From positions 17,406,001-17,470,000 of the forward strand of contig CM075673.1 of assembly GCA_037962975.1 (NCBI GenBank): 64,000 nucleotides of DNA. The letters run 5' to 3'. The stretch comes from Clitoria ternatea (Eukaryota > Streptophyta > Magnoliopsida > Fabales > Fabaceae). Positions 10,453 to 22,800 of the stretch are shown one piece after another. A program made the position numbers and the translations under genes. The number at the start of each line of letters is the position of its first letter. Positions within the stretch are counted from its first letter, which is position 1. The notes beneath the pieces were generated by a model. That model ran no database searches and was not told the origin of the DNA. It worked only from the letters and a program-made list of their open reading frames with translations.

Positions 10453-11365
10453 TTGTTGGTTCTATTGTTCCTTTGTTACCCTTCTTGCTCTACTCGCTTA
10501 CCCTTTAACCCCTTTTCACTAAGTTTGGATCTTTTTGAATCGTTGATTCTGTTTAGGAAGGGGTGTTAATGACTTTTTTAATGAAGTTTTTTTTATATTG
10601 GGTAGGGCCTTTAGAAGTGTGTTGCTTCACAAACAAACTTTCTTTAAGTGGTTTTTTGTTCTAAAATCGCAAGATTTTCTCCAAGTGTTGAGGTTTATGA
10701 TTTCTTTGAAAGCGGTTTCTGGGTGTGAGGTTTAATGTTAGTTCTAGCATTGAAGTGAGCTTGAATTTATATTCTAACACTGCTGATGCAATAGATATAA
10801 GCTTTGCAATTTTCTTTTCCTTGGTGTTCCTAATTAAAAAATATGCTCTATAATTGCTCTCTTTGCTGTTATCTTGACATTAGATTATGTTATAGGAGGG
10901 TTTACTTACTTACACTGAGTAATGCACAAATTAGAAGTTACTAGTAGCATAGAACTTGAATATGTGTTGTCAGATTGATTTTGTTATAAAATTTGTCTTC
11001 TTGGGTGTATTGCTTATTTGTTTTCCTTAAATTTATGACCCGACGTCGATATGTAATTGATTATAACTTGTTAATACATTTTTAAAAAATACATAAACTC
11101 AATTTATCTTCAAATTCATATTTCTAATTACACAAAATTAAAATAAGATGTTTCATCATAATTAAAATAAAATCATAAAAACACAATAAAGATTTCATAT
11201 ATTAATTTCAGCAACTCAATGAGGGGGAGGGGAAACTTTTATAAAAAGCTATAAAGACACAAATCTATATGAATGATTATATGGATTAAATAATTCAACT
11301 TTTCATGAAATGGTGTATAACTCTAAATATCACAACTCTTTACAAAAGATCTCAAATCTTCATCT
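10453..11365 (+). other. CACTA noncoding stretch upstream of transposase
   Basis: AT-rich leader or intron DNA of the CACTA element, continuous with 664-1035 once Sirevirus-1 is removed. I see no coding motif or repeat structure in it. Confidence 0.45.
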
Positions 11366-13663
11366 ATGATTGTTAGTGGCAAAACAAGTTTTTTTGACTG
11401 TCATAGAAAGTTTCTACTGTTGGATCACCCATTCAGGAGAAACAAAACCACTTTTAAGAAGAACAAGGTTGTTAATGAACCTCCACCCCATAGGTTATCC
11501 GGTACATGGGTTTGGCAGAGGAGTATCCGTACATCTGGGATAAGAATGTTAAGAAGGTTGTGGGTTATGGGAAGGAACACCACTGGGTGAAGCAAAGTAT
11601 CTTATGGGATTTGCCATATTGGAAAGACTTTTTTTAAGACACAACATTGATGTGATGCATAATGAATGAAATATTTTCATGAATATTTTTAACACGGTCA
11701 TGGACATCAAAGGGAGAACAAAGGACAATGAGAAAAGTCGACTAGACCTTCCAATTTGGTGTTCTAGGAAGAAGTTAGAATTGAGGGATGCGGGACATGG
11801 AAAAATGTTTAAACCACATGCAAAATATGTTTTAACTAGACCTCAATAGATTACTATATATGTGTAGATGAATAGGTTGACCCTTCTTGACAGATTTTCT
11901 TCTAACTTGAGTAGATGTGTCAACGTGAAGGAGGGTAGAGTGTTTGGCATGAAAAGTCATGATTGTCATGTGTTTATGCAACAACTACTATCGTACGCGT
12001 TTTATGCTTTATCGATACCTATTTGGAAACCGTTGGTTGAGTTAAGTCACTTCTTTAAAGAGTAGATGACAACTTCGTTAACTAAGGAGAAACTTGTGAA
12101 GATGAAGGAAAGTATTCCGGTCTTGATTTATAAGTTGGAGCAGATTTTCCTACCTAGTTTTTTTGACTCTATGGAGCATCTGCGTATCCATCTACCATAC
12201 GAGGCCTTAGTTGGTGGTCCAGTACAATACCGTTGGATGTATCCGTTTGAAAGGTGATCGTCAGAACTACTTAATTTCGTTGAACAATTTTTGTGTTGTA
12301 ATAGTATTTTGTAACTTAACATGTGTTTATGTTTTTTTTAGATTCTTACACTCTTTAAAAGACAAAGTGTCAAACAAAGCGTGCATTGAAGCATGAATTT
12401 GTGAGGCATACTTTGTGGAAGAAACAACTACTTTTGCTTCTTTTTATTTTTCGATGAAGATAGAGAATAGAATGAGTAGAATTCCCTGCAACCCTTGGGT
12501 GGCCACACATGCAGGGTTGGATGATCAAAGTTCAATTTTTGACTATCTCGATTGTCCTGGGGGCAAGGTTACAAAATGTTACATTGATGAGACTCATCGA
12601 AAGGTGGCTCACTTGTACATTCTTCTGAATTATCTCGAGTAAGTCATTAACTTATATATTGCTTTCTAAAGCTAGCATTCATTGTAACTAAACTATTGTT
12701 TTTTAAATAGATTATATACAGATTTGTTGAAACTAGAGTAAAATGATATAACTGATGACCAAATTCATAATGAGGTATCATCCAAATTCATCGGTTGGTT
12801 TGGAAAACACGTAAGACCCGTATACCTTCCATTTTGTTGTTGATCTTTAAATTTTAGTTATCTAATGATGACCTATATGTTATGCTGTAAATAGATTCAA
12901 GACCCTAATAGCCATATTGAAGATCCCTTACTCTAAGCCCTTTCTTGGGGCCAGTGAAAATTGTTAAAAAATGGCCCTGTTACCATGTAAACAGCTATAA
13001 GTTTAAAATTTTCCAATAGATTGAAGGGATGCGTACCCATAACTATGGAGTTTATGTTAAAGGCACAAGCAAATAGTTAGAGGAAGACTTCTATGGAGTG
13101 TTGACAGAGATTATTGAAGTTTCTTTCTCCGGATGATTAAGAAAAGATATCGTTCTATTCAAGTGTGATTGGTACGACAACACAATCGGTGTAGGAACAA
13201 AGGTTAACAACAATTACAGTTTAGTTGAGGTCAAGAAAAGTGGTAGATATAAAGGGTTTGATCCCTTGATTTTTGCCCAACAAGCCGAGCAAGTTTATTA
13301 CACAAACTTCCCTAGAGGGCATCGAGACTGGCATGCAGTCATCAAGGGCAAGGCCCAAAGTCAAATCACTGATAATGTCTCCAATTAGGTTGATGATGCT
13401 TATCAGCTTGCTCCGAACGAGCTCAATGACAGTCATTTGCTGTTCAACATTGATCTAGTGATTCTGGATGAGACACTTGCCACTACAGGGGGTGAACACA
13501 TTGACAAAGAGGTAATCTCCCAATCAAAACAGTCTAGGGATGATTTGCAGACTGAGGACCCTGTTGAAATAGATAGCCATAGTGACACTGAAACTAAGGG
13601 GGAATTTCAAACTGAAATAGACAGAGTATACATTTATTCAATATATATACATATATTTATAGT
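11366..13663 (+). pseudogene. TNP2-like CACTA transposase (Transposase_21 with DUF4218- and DUF4216-like regions)
   Basis: The encoded protein is the DNA-cleaving transposase of En/Spm-type elements. Visible blocks in order: GKTSFFDCHRKFL and HPFRRNKT (~11380-11450); ILWDLPYWKDFF and NIDVMHNE (~11600-11670); DIKGRTKDN; SNLSRCVNVKEG, GMKSHDCHVF and VGGPVQYRWMYPFER (~11910-12253). An 88-bp intron with GT...AG fits at 12254-12341, joining to FLHSLKDKVSNKA. DUF4218-like text follows to YILLNYLE (12638), then two probable short exons, then DUF4216-like FKCDWYDN and DPLIFAQQAEQVYY (~13160-13300). In-frame stops occur at 12063 and ~13387, with several frameshifts. The N-terminal part is missing or unrecognisable. 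Confidence 0.85.
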
Positions 13664-13690
13664 TTGAGACTAACATTTGTTTTCATGGTT

Positions 13691-15560
13691 TTATCTATAG
13701 ATAACAGGACGTCGACTACCGTTCAGCCGGGGTAAGGGTTTGAGGACTCTAGGATCCCGTCTGCACACACCATAACAGACCAGCACCCCACAGCAGACCA
13801 CCACATCACTACAAACCCCCACCTTACAGCAGACTCCATCACCACCACATACCACAACATCATAATAGATCACACCACAACAGACCACCACAACGCAACA
13901 GACTTATTCCCTACCATAGACCACCGTAGCACAACAGACTCCTTCACCACCACAGACCATAACACAATAAATTCCTTCACCACAGGGTTTGGATGACCCT
14001 GGCCTCAAGGTGACCCCACCTCTGGGATCCCCCTACCCACTCTAGTCCTACTACCGAGTGGAGATAAGTATGTATTACTATATATTTATTTTAAGTTTCA
14101 CAGTTGGTAGCTTGTTAGTTGCTTTGTAATTAAAATTCATATAGTACCTAAATTGGTTTATTGTATGTTAGTTATTTAGTACTTGTATACATTGAACTAT
14201 ACTGGGAACTCTTCTGTCTGTAACAGGGTAATCGTTCAATTTTGGAAATATTACATTTACAGGGGAGATTCTGCCAAAATTTTAGGAGCCTCATTGTGTC
14301 TATATTATATTATATATTTCTAACTGTTGTTTATTACAGCTTTGTTGATAGTAGTCGCACTACTAAAGCAATTACTAAGGTTTTGAAGGCCAAGTAGGAT
14401 GGTCCATACATCTCTTGGACAGATACTGGTAAGGCTGTCCAGGATATATGGTTTGAGACCTTATCGATAAGTTTAACACTTCCCTTTCTTGTGAGTTTAT
14501 GGCTAATTAATATGTATGTTTTTAATTTTGAAATTTCATTTCATGTAACAGCGTGACTATCAGTGGACAGAAGGTGTGATTGATGAGATTAAGAGGTCTT
14601 TGCCATAAAGACCTCCAAAATCATCAACAGTACCCTTTGGAAACTGAGGGACAAGGGCGAACGCCCTTGTTGGATCCCCGAGAACCATTGGGACGGGATG
14701 GTGCAGAAGTGGGGGTATCTTGTTTCAACAGGTTAGTGCTTAGAACAAGGCAAACAAAGCAGATGATGCTGCAACTTCTATCTATATTGGGGGCAGCATT
14801 TCAGTCCTTGAGCATAAAAAGAGATTTTTCAGTACATATTGTTAAACATTTTTTTATGAATGACTTAATATGTTTTCTATTAACAATCTGAATAAATTAT
14901 GAACAACAGAAGCAGAAGGAGCATCACGAGCCATCATTATATGAGGTCATGCAAATGACCAAGGAAAACAAAGTCGGTGCTTGGGTTAACAAAAAATCGA
15001 CAGACATGGCGGTAATTTAATTTAACTAACACATGCTTAAACTTACAAATTATATTACTGAATTTTATCAATATTTTACATTTGTAGGAGGCATATCTTG
15101 CCACAAGGACCGAGAAGGAGGCGGAGTTAGTGGCCTCCACATCTGAGAGGGAGATACCTCTCACCCTTTCTTGTTTCGACGACAATGCCATCTATATGGA
15201 GGTTATTGGTGGCGTGAACAAGAAAGGGAAGGTGTTTGGATTGGACGGTGTGGGCATGTAGCTGGCCAAAAATAGGAAGACCTCTTCCTCTTCCTCCTCT
15301 GGCCTTTCGGTAGATGTTGTTACAGGAGAAGCGACGCTAGAGGCAACTTTTGCAGGAGCAGGCCAAGGAGGACCAATGCCAGAGGCAGCTACTACAGGAG
15401 TAAGCTATCGAGGATCGACAATGGGCAGAGGAGGAACAAGTCGAGACTCATCGACAGCTAGCGATGCAGCAGGAGATGATCATGCAAATGATGCCGAGGC
15501 TACAATCCACTGCTTCCTAGTCATCGCCACCACCACCACCACCACCATAAGATCCCCCTC
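13691..15560 (+). pseudogene. Second CACTA gene, Transposase_24 (Ptta/En/Spm) type
   Basis: Exon pieces separated by likely introns show the family pattern: a Gln/Thr/Pro-rich N-terminal tract (~13740-13990, QQTP and SPPQT repeats), TTKAITKVLKAK and GPYISWTDTGKAV (~14360-14440), RDYQWTEGVIDEI (~14550), a segment with RPCWIPENHWDG (~14660), KADDAATSIY (~14755), then NKVGAWVNKKSTDMA, TRTEKEAELVAS and VNKKGKVFGL (~14970-15240). A Ser/Gly/Thr-rich tail follows. In En/Spm the partner protein binds subterminal repeats; that role is assumed by analogy. Stops and frame changes are frequent. Confidence 0.75.
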
Positions 15561-15909
15561 CACCATGATTTTAGTTTTCCATGCTTCATTTTTTTTGTAT
15601 AATGTATAGATTCTATATATTTAGTTTATATCATATTCGATATTTTAGTATCTGTTTTATGTCATTTTCCTTTTCTTTGTGAATTTTTTCCAATTTAATA
15701 TTGTATTACTGAAAATTAAAATTCAACAAACAAAACTCTAAATCATAATATTATTGTAATTATTAACTAATAATATTTAATCAATTTAATTAAAAAATAA
15801 TAAACAAAAAATAAATTCAATTAAAATAATAAACAGAAAGTAATTTTAAAAAAAATACAGAAATTAACGATGGATAAAAGACAGGTTCCGTCACTATTAT
15901 ATAGCAGAA

Positions 15910-16130
15910 TAGTGACGGCACGACCTGGTCGTTATGTAGCCAGTAATAGCAACAGTACAACCTGGTCGCTATGTAGCTAGTAATAGCTACGATGTCACGT
16001 GGTCGCTATGTAGCCAGTCATAGCGACGACACCACGTGGTCGCTATGTAGCTAGTAATAGCGACGACACCACGTGGTCGCTATGTAGCCAGTAATAGCAA
16101 CGACACCATGTGGTCACTACTTAGCCGTAA
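15910..16130. repeat. 37-bp tandem subterminal repeat of the CACTA, six units
   Basis: Units start at 15910, 15947, 15984, 16021, 16058 and 16095 (37, 37, 37, 37, 37, 36 bp). The best unit begins TAGCGACGACACCACGTGGT and continues CGCTATGTAGC. It holds a perfect 10-bp palindrome ACCACGTGGT with a CACGTG core, flanked by TAGCGAC and GTCGCTA in inverted orientation. These are the expected subterminal binding repeats of a CACTA element. Confidence 0.93.
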
Positions 16131-16353
16131 TAACGACGGGGTACATCACCAACGTAGGGACCCGATTAGCAACAATGTGACCCGTCAAAACTTCTACGAC
16201 AGGGTGCTCTGTGCGTCGCTATTGTGTCAGCGATGATGGCGGTAGCTATAAGGTCTTGTCCGTCATAATTTCCATCACTAATGTATTTAGCGATGGAAAT
16301 TACATGATTTAGCGACGGCTTTGGGAGGTCACTAATTGTTTTTTTTAGTAGTA
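16131..16353. repeat. CACTA right terminus
   Basis: More TAGCGACGG and CCGTCA-type motifs lead to a T-run and TTTTTTTTAGTAGTA. Reverse complemented, it matches a CACTA terminus except for the outermost base. Sirevirus-2 coding sequence begins within three bases. Confidence 0.85.
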
Positions 16354-16625
16354 AACTGGAAGACTACTCAATTCAAGAAGAAGAGATTCCAATATTCTGT
16401 GGCAACACAAGTGCTATCAACTTGTCAAAGAATCCTATTCAACATTCAAAGGCATAACACATTGAAGTCAAGTATCACTTTATTTGTGACTATGTCCAGA
16501 AAGGCACTCTGGATATGAAGTATATGGATATAGACCATCAATGGGCTGACATTCTCATTAAGCCCTTAGCTGAAGTCAGGTTTGCTTTTATCAAATATAA
16601 TATGAATATGCATAATATTGTTTGA
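16354..16625 (+). pseudogene. RNase H C-terminal part, Sirevirus-2
   Basis: The frame from 16356 reads LEDYSIQEEEIPIFCGNTSA, then LSKNPIQHSKA, HIEVKYHFI and DHQWADILIKPLAE, ending in TGA at 16623. A TAA sits at ~16457. It aligns closely with 45204-45467 of Sirevirus-3. The residue after FC is Gly, where Sirevirus-3 has the catalytic Asp (FCDN), so activity would be lost even without the CACTA insertion. Confidence 0.88.
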
Positions 16626-16992
16626 TTGAGATGTCTGTATTATTGTGGTCTGCATACTTCCTAACTTAGAATAATTTTCACTTATTCACTTATATGCTAA
16701 GAGACATAGTCTGTTCCCTCATTTAAATTCTTTTATTTATTTATTTATTTATTTATTCTTTTTCATAATGTGTGGCATTCATTCATTGCTTGGAATGCAA
16801 CCGTTTCTAGAAACTGTTTCACTCCATAATGCCACGTTGCCTTTAAATAACCCTCTCTTAGTTGTCTTTTCACTCTTTACAACCTTTCACGTCTCTGTAA
16901 CTACTTTACAAATTTCCCTCTCTCTTTATTTTTCTTGAAACTACTTTTTGCCCTAAACCCCTTCTTCTTACCCAACTTCTCTTTTCTCTACA

Positions 16993-18622
16993 ATGGCTAG
17001 CCTTTCTCTCTTTATGAAGGATGTGATCGAGTCTCTATACTTCAATACTGCTTAACATCAAGTTGAAGGAAGGGATATAACTACTGAAATAGAAGGCATT
17101 GGTTGGACCAATTTCTTCCTGGACCAAAAACTTTTCTCACCTTTAGTTGAACTTGAATCCTGGAAGATAGTTTCTATGGATAAGACGAGGTATATTCTTG
17201 TCGAAACTCTTTGTGGGAAGCAGATAGAAATTTCTAAAGATCTTCTGGTAATTTTTTTGTTTGGAAAAGCTCATATTGTTTAGAAAAGCTCATCTTGTAT
17301 TCACAATCAATGAGACTTTGTTTGGAAAAGCTCATCTTAATAAACTCACCTTTGGTAGTCTGCTGCCTAAGGCTAAGATGAGGCAATTTTTCTCCCTCAG
17401 GAAGTCTACAAATGATACAGTCTCTAAGATAGATAGATTCTGTATGTATCACATGTTGACCAAGGAAAGGGTTAACCTTGCCAACATCCTACTTACCTAT
17501 ATGACTACTGCTGTCGTGAAGAAGTAGAAGAAGATCTCTTACCCAGTTATGCTGATAAAAATTTTTAACCTGGAGAATGTGAGTCTGGAGTCTATTACAG
17601 ACTAGATGATGAGTGGTCTATTGATTACTAAGCTGCTTACCTTCTCTCCTTTTTTGGATAAGCCAACTGCCACTGCTGCTAAAGTTTAGAAGACTTCTCT
17701 AAAGAGGAAAGTCAAGACTGAACCCGTTAGGAACACCTAAGGCCAAAAAGCCTAAGGTTACCAAAGTTTTTGTTTTAAAGGACCAGACTCCTGCTAAGAA
17801 GTCTGAATCCACCCCCTCCAAGAAGACTAAGACTACAGCCGCTGAGAAGCCTATTGAACCTCTACTTGTCTCATCTACCTCAGAAGATGAAATGCCCATT
17901 GGGCAAGTTCTTAAGAAAAAGAAGTCTGTTCAAGTTCAGACTACTGCTGTTGTCAAAGAAACTCAACCTTTCTCTTTAACTCCTTCTTCTGAAAGCTCCT
18001 ATAACTCATACTCTAATTCTCTCAAGGATTACGTTAAAATTCCTTGCAAGAAGCAATGTGTTCACTTTATTCACTACTACTATGACAAATTCCCTGACGT
18101 AGATGTATCAAAGTGGACTAAGTATGATTGAATTGATCTATACAACCTCAACTATGACATGTACAAATCAGACAAGGCTCAATGGAACATGTTGAGGGAT
18201 GAAGAGAAAAAGAGAAAGAAAGCTGAAGAAGCTACTCTTGCCAAGAGAAAATCTGATGCACAGACTAAGGATTAAAAGAAGAAAAAGAAGTCATCTACAT
18301 CTTCTGTGAAGACATCTACTCCAATACCGATTCAGACTCCTGCTCAAGCATAGGTCTAGACACCTGCTGCAACTCCTACTGCTGCCCCACCTTCTACACC
18401 TCCACCCAAGGTACCCACACTTAAACTTTCCACTCCCCTACCTTAGCCTATACCTACCCTATCTGAAACTAAGCCTTCTGCTTTTCCTCCATCCAAATCA
18501 TTTAAACCCAAACCTAAATCCAAAAAGGCTTCCACCTCATCTTGACCTACCTTTAAGCCTACCATACCTATACCATCTGTATCCAGACCCATGATTATTA
18601 GAATCACCTTCTCTCAAAAACT
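16993..18622 (+). pseudogene. Third ORF of Sirevirus-2, N-terminal and central part
   Basis: It starts at ATG 16993 (MASLSLFMKDVIESL) and is similar to the third ORF of Sirevirus-3 (TTEIEGI, SKIDRFCMYHMLTKERVNL, TFSPFLDKPT). The central motif resembles the plant transposon protein pattern of the Sirevirus-1 third ORF. A long low-complexity tail follows: Lys/Thr/Pro-rich with acidic and basic runs (DEEKKRKKAEE, KKKKKSS) to ~18600. Stops include TAA 17053, TAG 17525 and TGA 18129. TTTGGAAAAGCTCAT is locally repeated at ~17260-17340. The C-terminal part continues at 33861 after element E. Function unknown; a structural or host-interaction role is possible. Confidence 0.75.
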
Positions 18623-19186
18623 TGATAGCCAACCGCAAGCGCACGGGGTATCGAAGTAATATAAAAGATTATCGTTCTCCACAGGGATTGTTCCCAAGTA
18701 CCGGTTTACTATGATTTGATTATCTAGAAAAATTAGTTCAATTAAAGGAAGGATTACTTTAAATCAAACTAAAAACAGAAACAAAAAACTTAATGCCTTT
18801 TTGGAATAGAAATCAATGGCTTTCTAAGAATTAATCAAAGGAAAACTCTTGGGAGTTAAGAGGTTCATATGCTAGTGAATTCCACAGCCAGTAGATTTTT
18901 CTGCCTAATTTTTCCCACTTATCTAGAATGTTCCATGGCCAGTGGGAAATTCCACTACAGTGGTTTTCTCTAAACCTTGGCAAACATGCATTTTGTGGGT
19001 GTTTTTAGGTTCCAAAATGCCTTCTTTGGTATATCCTTCTTGAATTATTGGAGTGCGTTAACTTTAAATCTTCTCCAAGCTTGAACTCTTTTCATTTTCA
19101 TTATTCCCTTCAAATTCATCCAATTCTTTTTGCAAATAGACTTAAATCATAAAGGTTCCTGTAAAATACCATAACCCAAGTAGCAT
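18623..19186 (-). repeat. 3' LTR of element E, first segment
   Basis: TGATAGCCAACCGCAAGCGC at the left end matches the right LTR at 32420. Relative to that LTR it lacks ~765 bp between ~18878 and the segment resembling 33440. The LTR is resumed after element F at 27069-27176. Palindromes CCATGGCCAGTGG and CCACTACAGTGG remain at ~18929-18960. Confidence 0.88.
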
Positions 19187-19617
19187 TGGTGAGAAATATC
19201 TTGAATGACTTATCTTTAGAAGTGAGGTAAGAATCAAGTTTGTATGCTATAAAAGGTTCGTGCCAAGTTTAATCATGGAAGTTATAGTAATAGAAGAGTG
19301 TCATTCCACTGAGGAGCAATAAACTTAGAAATCTGGATCTTATGAATTGATATGACTTAATATTTGCATTGGTCTTTTAATAAGTTGATAGTGAATATAA
19401 CCAAAACTGGAAGTAAATGATTGTGATAGCAAATTAGTAACAATTAATGGAAATCAAGTGAATGAAACTGGGGTTGGTGTCATCTATCTCACCTTCCCTA
19501 TGTTGTGTAAATCTGCATGTATGGACTTTGAAATAATAGTTTTTATGTCACAATCAAAGTCATTTGCATCAATCCCTTGACTATAAAATTCATACGAGTG
19601 ATTCCAAACCATTGATT
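19187..19617 (-). repeat. 3' LTR remnant of element F
   Basis: It matches 25461-25890 from TGGTGAGAAATAT to CAAACCATTGAT and then diverges. The first ~1.1 kb of the LTR (in transcription sense) and the PPT appear deleted. 19618-19840 is noncoding DNA containing CTTAAGCTTGAAGGATCAAG and CTTAAGCGTG, relics of the array seen in the other LTR. Confidence 0.8.
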
Positions 19618-19893
19618 CCACGCTTGGTCTATTTTGTTATCTACGCTTAAGCTTGAAGGATCAAGCTTAAGCGTGATTGTGACAATGGTTGAAACTTGTC
19701 TCTACCCTTGGCTTTTGGCACTTGAGCTTAGTGTGATGAGTGGGATGAGTTATCCTGGAAATAAAGGAAAACTTTAAACACAACACAAATATTACTTGAA
19801 TTAAAATCAGCAAAATGAAAAGAAAATATAAATGATTGGGTTGCCTCCCAAAAGCGCTTGTTTATCATCTTTAGCTTGACGTTTGAGGAGTTG

Positions 19894-22800
19894 TTAATGT
19901 GGTTCCTGCAGATGCATGAGAGTGGTGAGCTTCTCCACTTCTCCTCCCAGATATGGTTTGAGTCTTTGGCTATTGACTACCCAAGTTCTTTCTGATTGAG
20001 GGTCCTGCAACTCAATGGCTCTATAAGACTTGACTTCTTTAACTATGAATGGCCCTGACCATTTGGACTTTAATTTTCCTGGAAATAGTTTTAGTCTTGA
20101 ATTGAAAAGAAGCATAAATTGTCCTGGATAGAAGCTTTTCTTTAGAATGTGTTTATCATGATAAGCTTTGATCTTTTCCTTATAAATCCTTAAAGATTCA
20201 TATGTTTCTAATCTTTATTCTCCCAGCTTCTACAACTGAATTTCTCTTTCTTTTATGGATTCCTTAGGGTCAAAATTGAGCAATTTCATTGCCCAATAAG
20301 CTTTATGTTTGAGCTCCATAGGGAGATGACAAATTTTCCCATATACCAATTGATAAGGTGAGAATCCAGTTGGAGCTTTGAAAACTGTCCTGTATGCCCA
20401 CAGAGCATCGTCAAGCTTTAAAGACCAATCATTTCTGTTTTGGGAAACTGTCTTTTCCAAGATCCTTTTAATTTCTCTGTTTGACACCTCGACTTGACCA
20501 TTGGCTTGAGGGTGATAAGGAGACGTCACCTATGCTTGACTCCATAGTGATCTAAACACCGTTGAAGTTGCATATTGCAAAAGTGAGAATCTCCATCACT
20601 TATTAGTGCACGAGGAGCACCAAACCTGCTGAAAATATTTCTCTTAAGAAATTTAATCATAGTTTTGGCATCTACCTTAACACACGCCATTTCTTGTACC
20701 CATTTTGAAAAATAATCTACTGCAACAACAATATATTCATTAGAACATAAAGTAGGTAATGGACCAATAAAGTCTATTCCCCAACAATCAAAAACTTTTA
20801 TTTCCAAGATGGTTGTCAATGGCATCTCATTCCTTCTAGATACACTTCCTGACCTCTGGCAAGCATCACAACTCTACATAAAAGAGTTAGCATCTTTAAA
20901 TAAAGAAGGCCAGTAAAAACCAGATTGAAGTATTTTAGCTGCTATTCTTTCTCCACTGAAATGGCCTCCATAGGCTGAGCTATGACAATGCCATAGTATG
21001 CTTTTGGCCTCTTGTTGGGATACACATCTTCTAAGAATATTATCTGAACCAAGCTTGAATAAGTGTGGATCATCCCAGACAAAATCTCTTGCATCTTTTA
21101 AGAACTTCTTTTTTTGCTGCCATGTGAGTTCTTCTAGCACTACTCCACCTACTTTGAAGTTAGCCATGTCTGCAAACCATGGCCTTTCTTGCACCAATAA
21201 AAGCTTCTCGTCCGGGAATTCTTCATTGACTTTAGGTTGTGATACTGTGACTTCTCTGTTGACAAGTCTAGACAAATGATCTGTAATAAAATTTTCACTA
21301 CCCTTCTTGTCCTTGATTATTAGATTGAACTTTTGCAATAGCAGAATCCATCTAATTAATCTGGGTTTAGAGTCAGTTTTGTTCAACAGGTATTTTATGG
21401 CAGAATGATCAGTAAAAATAGTGACTTTGGAACTAATCAAATAAGATCTAAATTTTTCTAAGCCATACACTATTACCAACAATTCCTTCTCAGATGTTGC
21501 ATAATTGGTTTGAGCAGGGTTTAAAACCTTGTTGGTATAATGAATGACATGAAAAACTTTAGCCTTTCTTTGTCCCAATACTACTCTTATTGGATAATCA
21601 CTAGCATCAAACATTAATTCAAAATCTAATTCCCAATCAGGGGCAACTATCATAGGTGCACATACCAATTTATTTTTCAAAGTTTCAAATGCATACAAAC
21701 AAGAATTATCAAAAATGAAAGGAGTATCTTTGTTCAAGAGGTTACTTAAGGGTCTTGCAATCTTGGAGAAGTCTTTGATGAACCTTTTGTAAAATCCCGC
21801 ATGGCCCAAGAACCTCTGAACTCCTTTCATATTTCCTGGTGGTGGTAGCTTTTCAATCACATCAACTTTGGCTTTGTCAACTTCCATGCCCTTTTTAGAA
21901 ATTGGATGTCCTAGTACAACGCCCTCAGTCCCCATGAAGTGGTATTTTTCCCAATTTAGAACTAAATTGGTTTCCATGCATCTTTTTAACACTATGTTCA
22001 AATTGTCCAGGCAGTGCTCAAATGATGATCCAAAAATAGAGAAATCATCCATGAAGACTTCTATGCATTTCTCTACCAAATCTGAAAAAATAGCTAGCAT
22101 ACACCTTTAAAATCTTGCTGGAGCATTACACAACCCAAAGGGCATTTTTCTGTATGCGAAAATCCCAAAAGGACACGTAAATGTTGTTTTCTCCTGATCT
22201 TTTGGTGCAACAACTATTTGGTTATATCCTGAGTAACCATCCAAAAAGCAATAACATGCTTGTCCTGCTAACCTCTCCAGCATTTGATCCATGAAGGGTA
22301 GGGGAAAGTGGTCCTTTTTAGTTACTGTATTGAGCTTCTTGTAGTCAATGCACATTCTCCATCCTGTGACTGTTCTTGTAGAGATCAATTTGTTCTTGTC
22401 ATTTTTTACAACAGTCACACCCCTTTCTTTAGAACTACCTGCACTGGACTCACCCAAGAACTATCAAAAATTAGATAAATTATTCCAGCTTCCAGCAACT
22501 TAATTACCTCTTCTTTGACAACTTCCTTCATAGTTGGGTTCAAACGTCTCTGAGGTTGAGTAACCAGTTTGAACTCTTGCTCCATATAAATATGGTGCAT
22601 GCAATATGCTGGACTGTTAATAATAACAGGCTTGCGGTTGAGTTATCTTTCAATACTTGAATTAATTGTCTCTCGTCAGATTCTAACATGTGAGTGTTAA
22701 TAATAACAGGCTTTTATCCTTCCTCATCAAGAAAAATATATTTCAAGTGTGCTGGTAAAACTTTTAGTTCCACCTTCCGTACAGTGGTTTCTGTTTTTTC

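Larger units (their letters stand above)
349..16353 (+). mobile_element. CACTA (En/Spm) DNA transposon, left end missing, hosting Sirevirus-1
   Basis: Both sides of Sirevirus-1 (349-1035 and 10448-16353) belong to one CACTA-superfamily transposon. Evidence is a TNP2-like transposase with DUF4218- and DUF4216-like regions, a second gene of the Transposase_24 (Ptta/En/Spm) type, subterminal TAGYGACGG-type motifs on both sides, and a right end whose reverse complement reads (T/C)ACTACTAAAAAAAAC, one base off canonical CACTA. The left terminal repeat is outside the window, so the 3-bp target duplication cannot be checked. The element interrupts the RNase H region of Sirevirus-2, which resumes immediately after 16353. 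All genes are broken. Confidence 0.88.

Noticed and set aside
18600..18622. TSD for element E from CACC(T/A) near both ends
   Set aside because: CACCT (18605) is separated from the LTR start by ~13 bases, so a true duplication is not shown.
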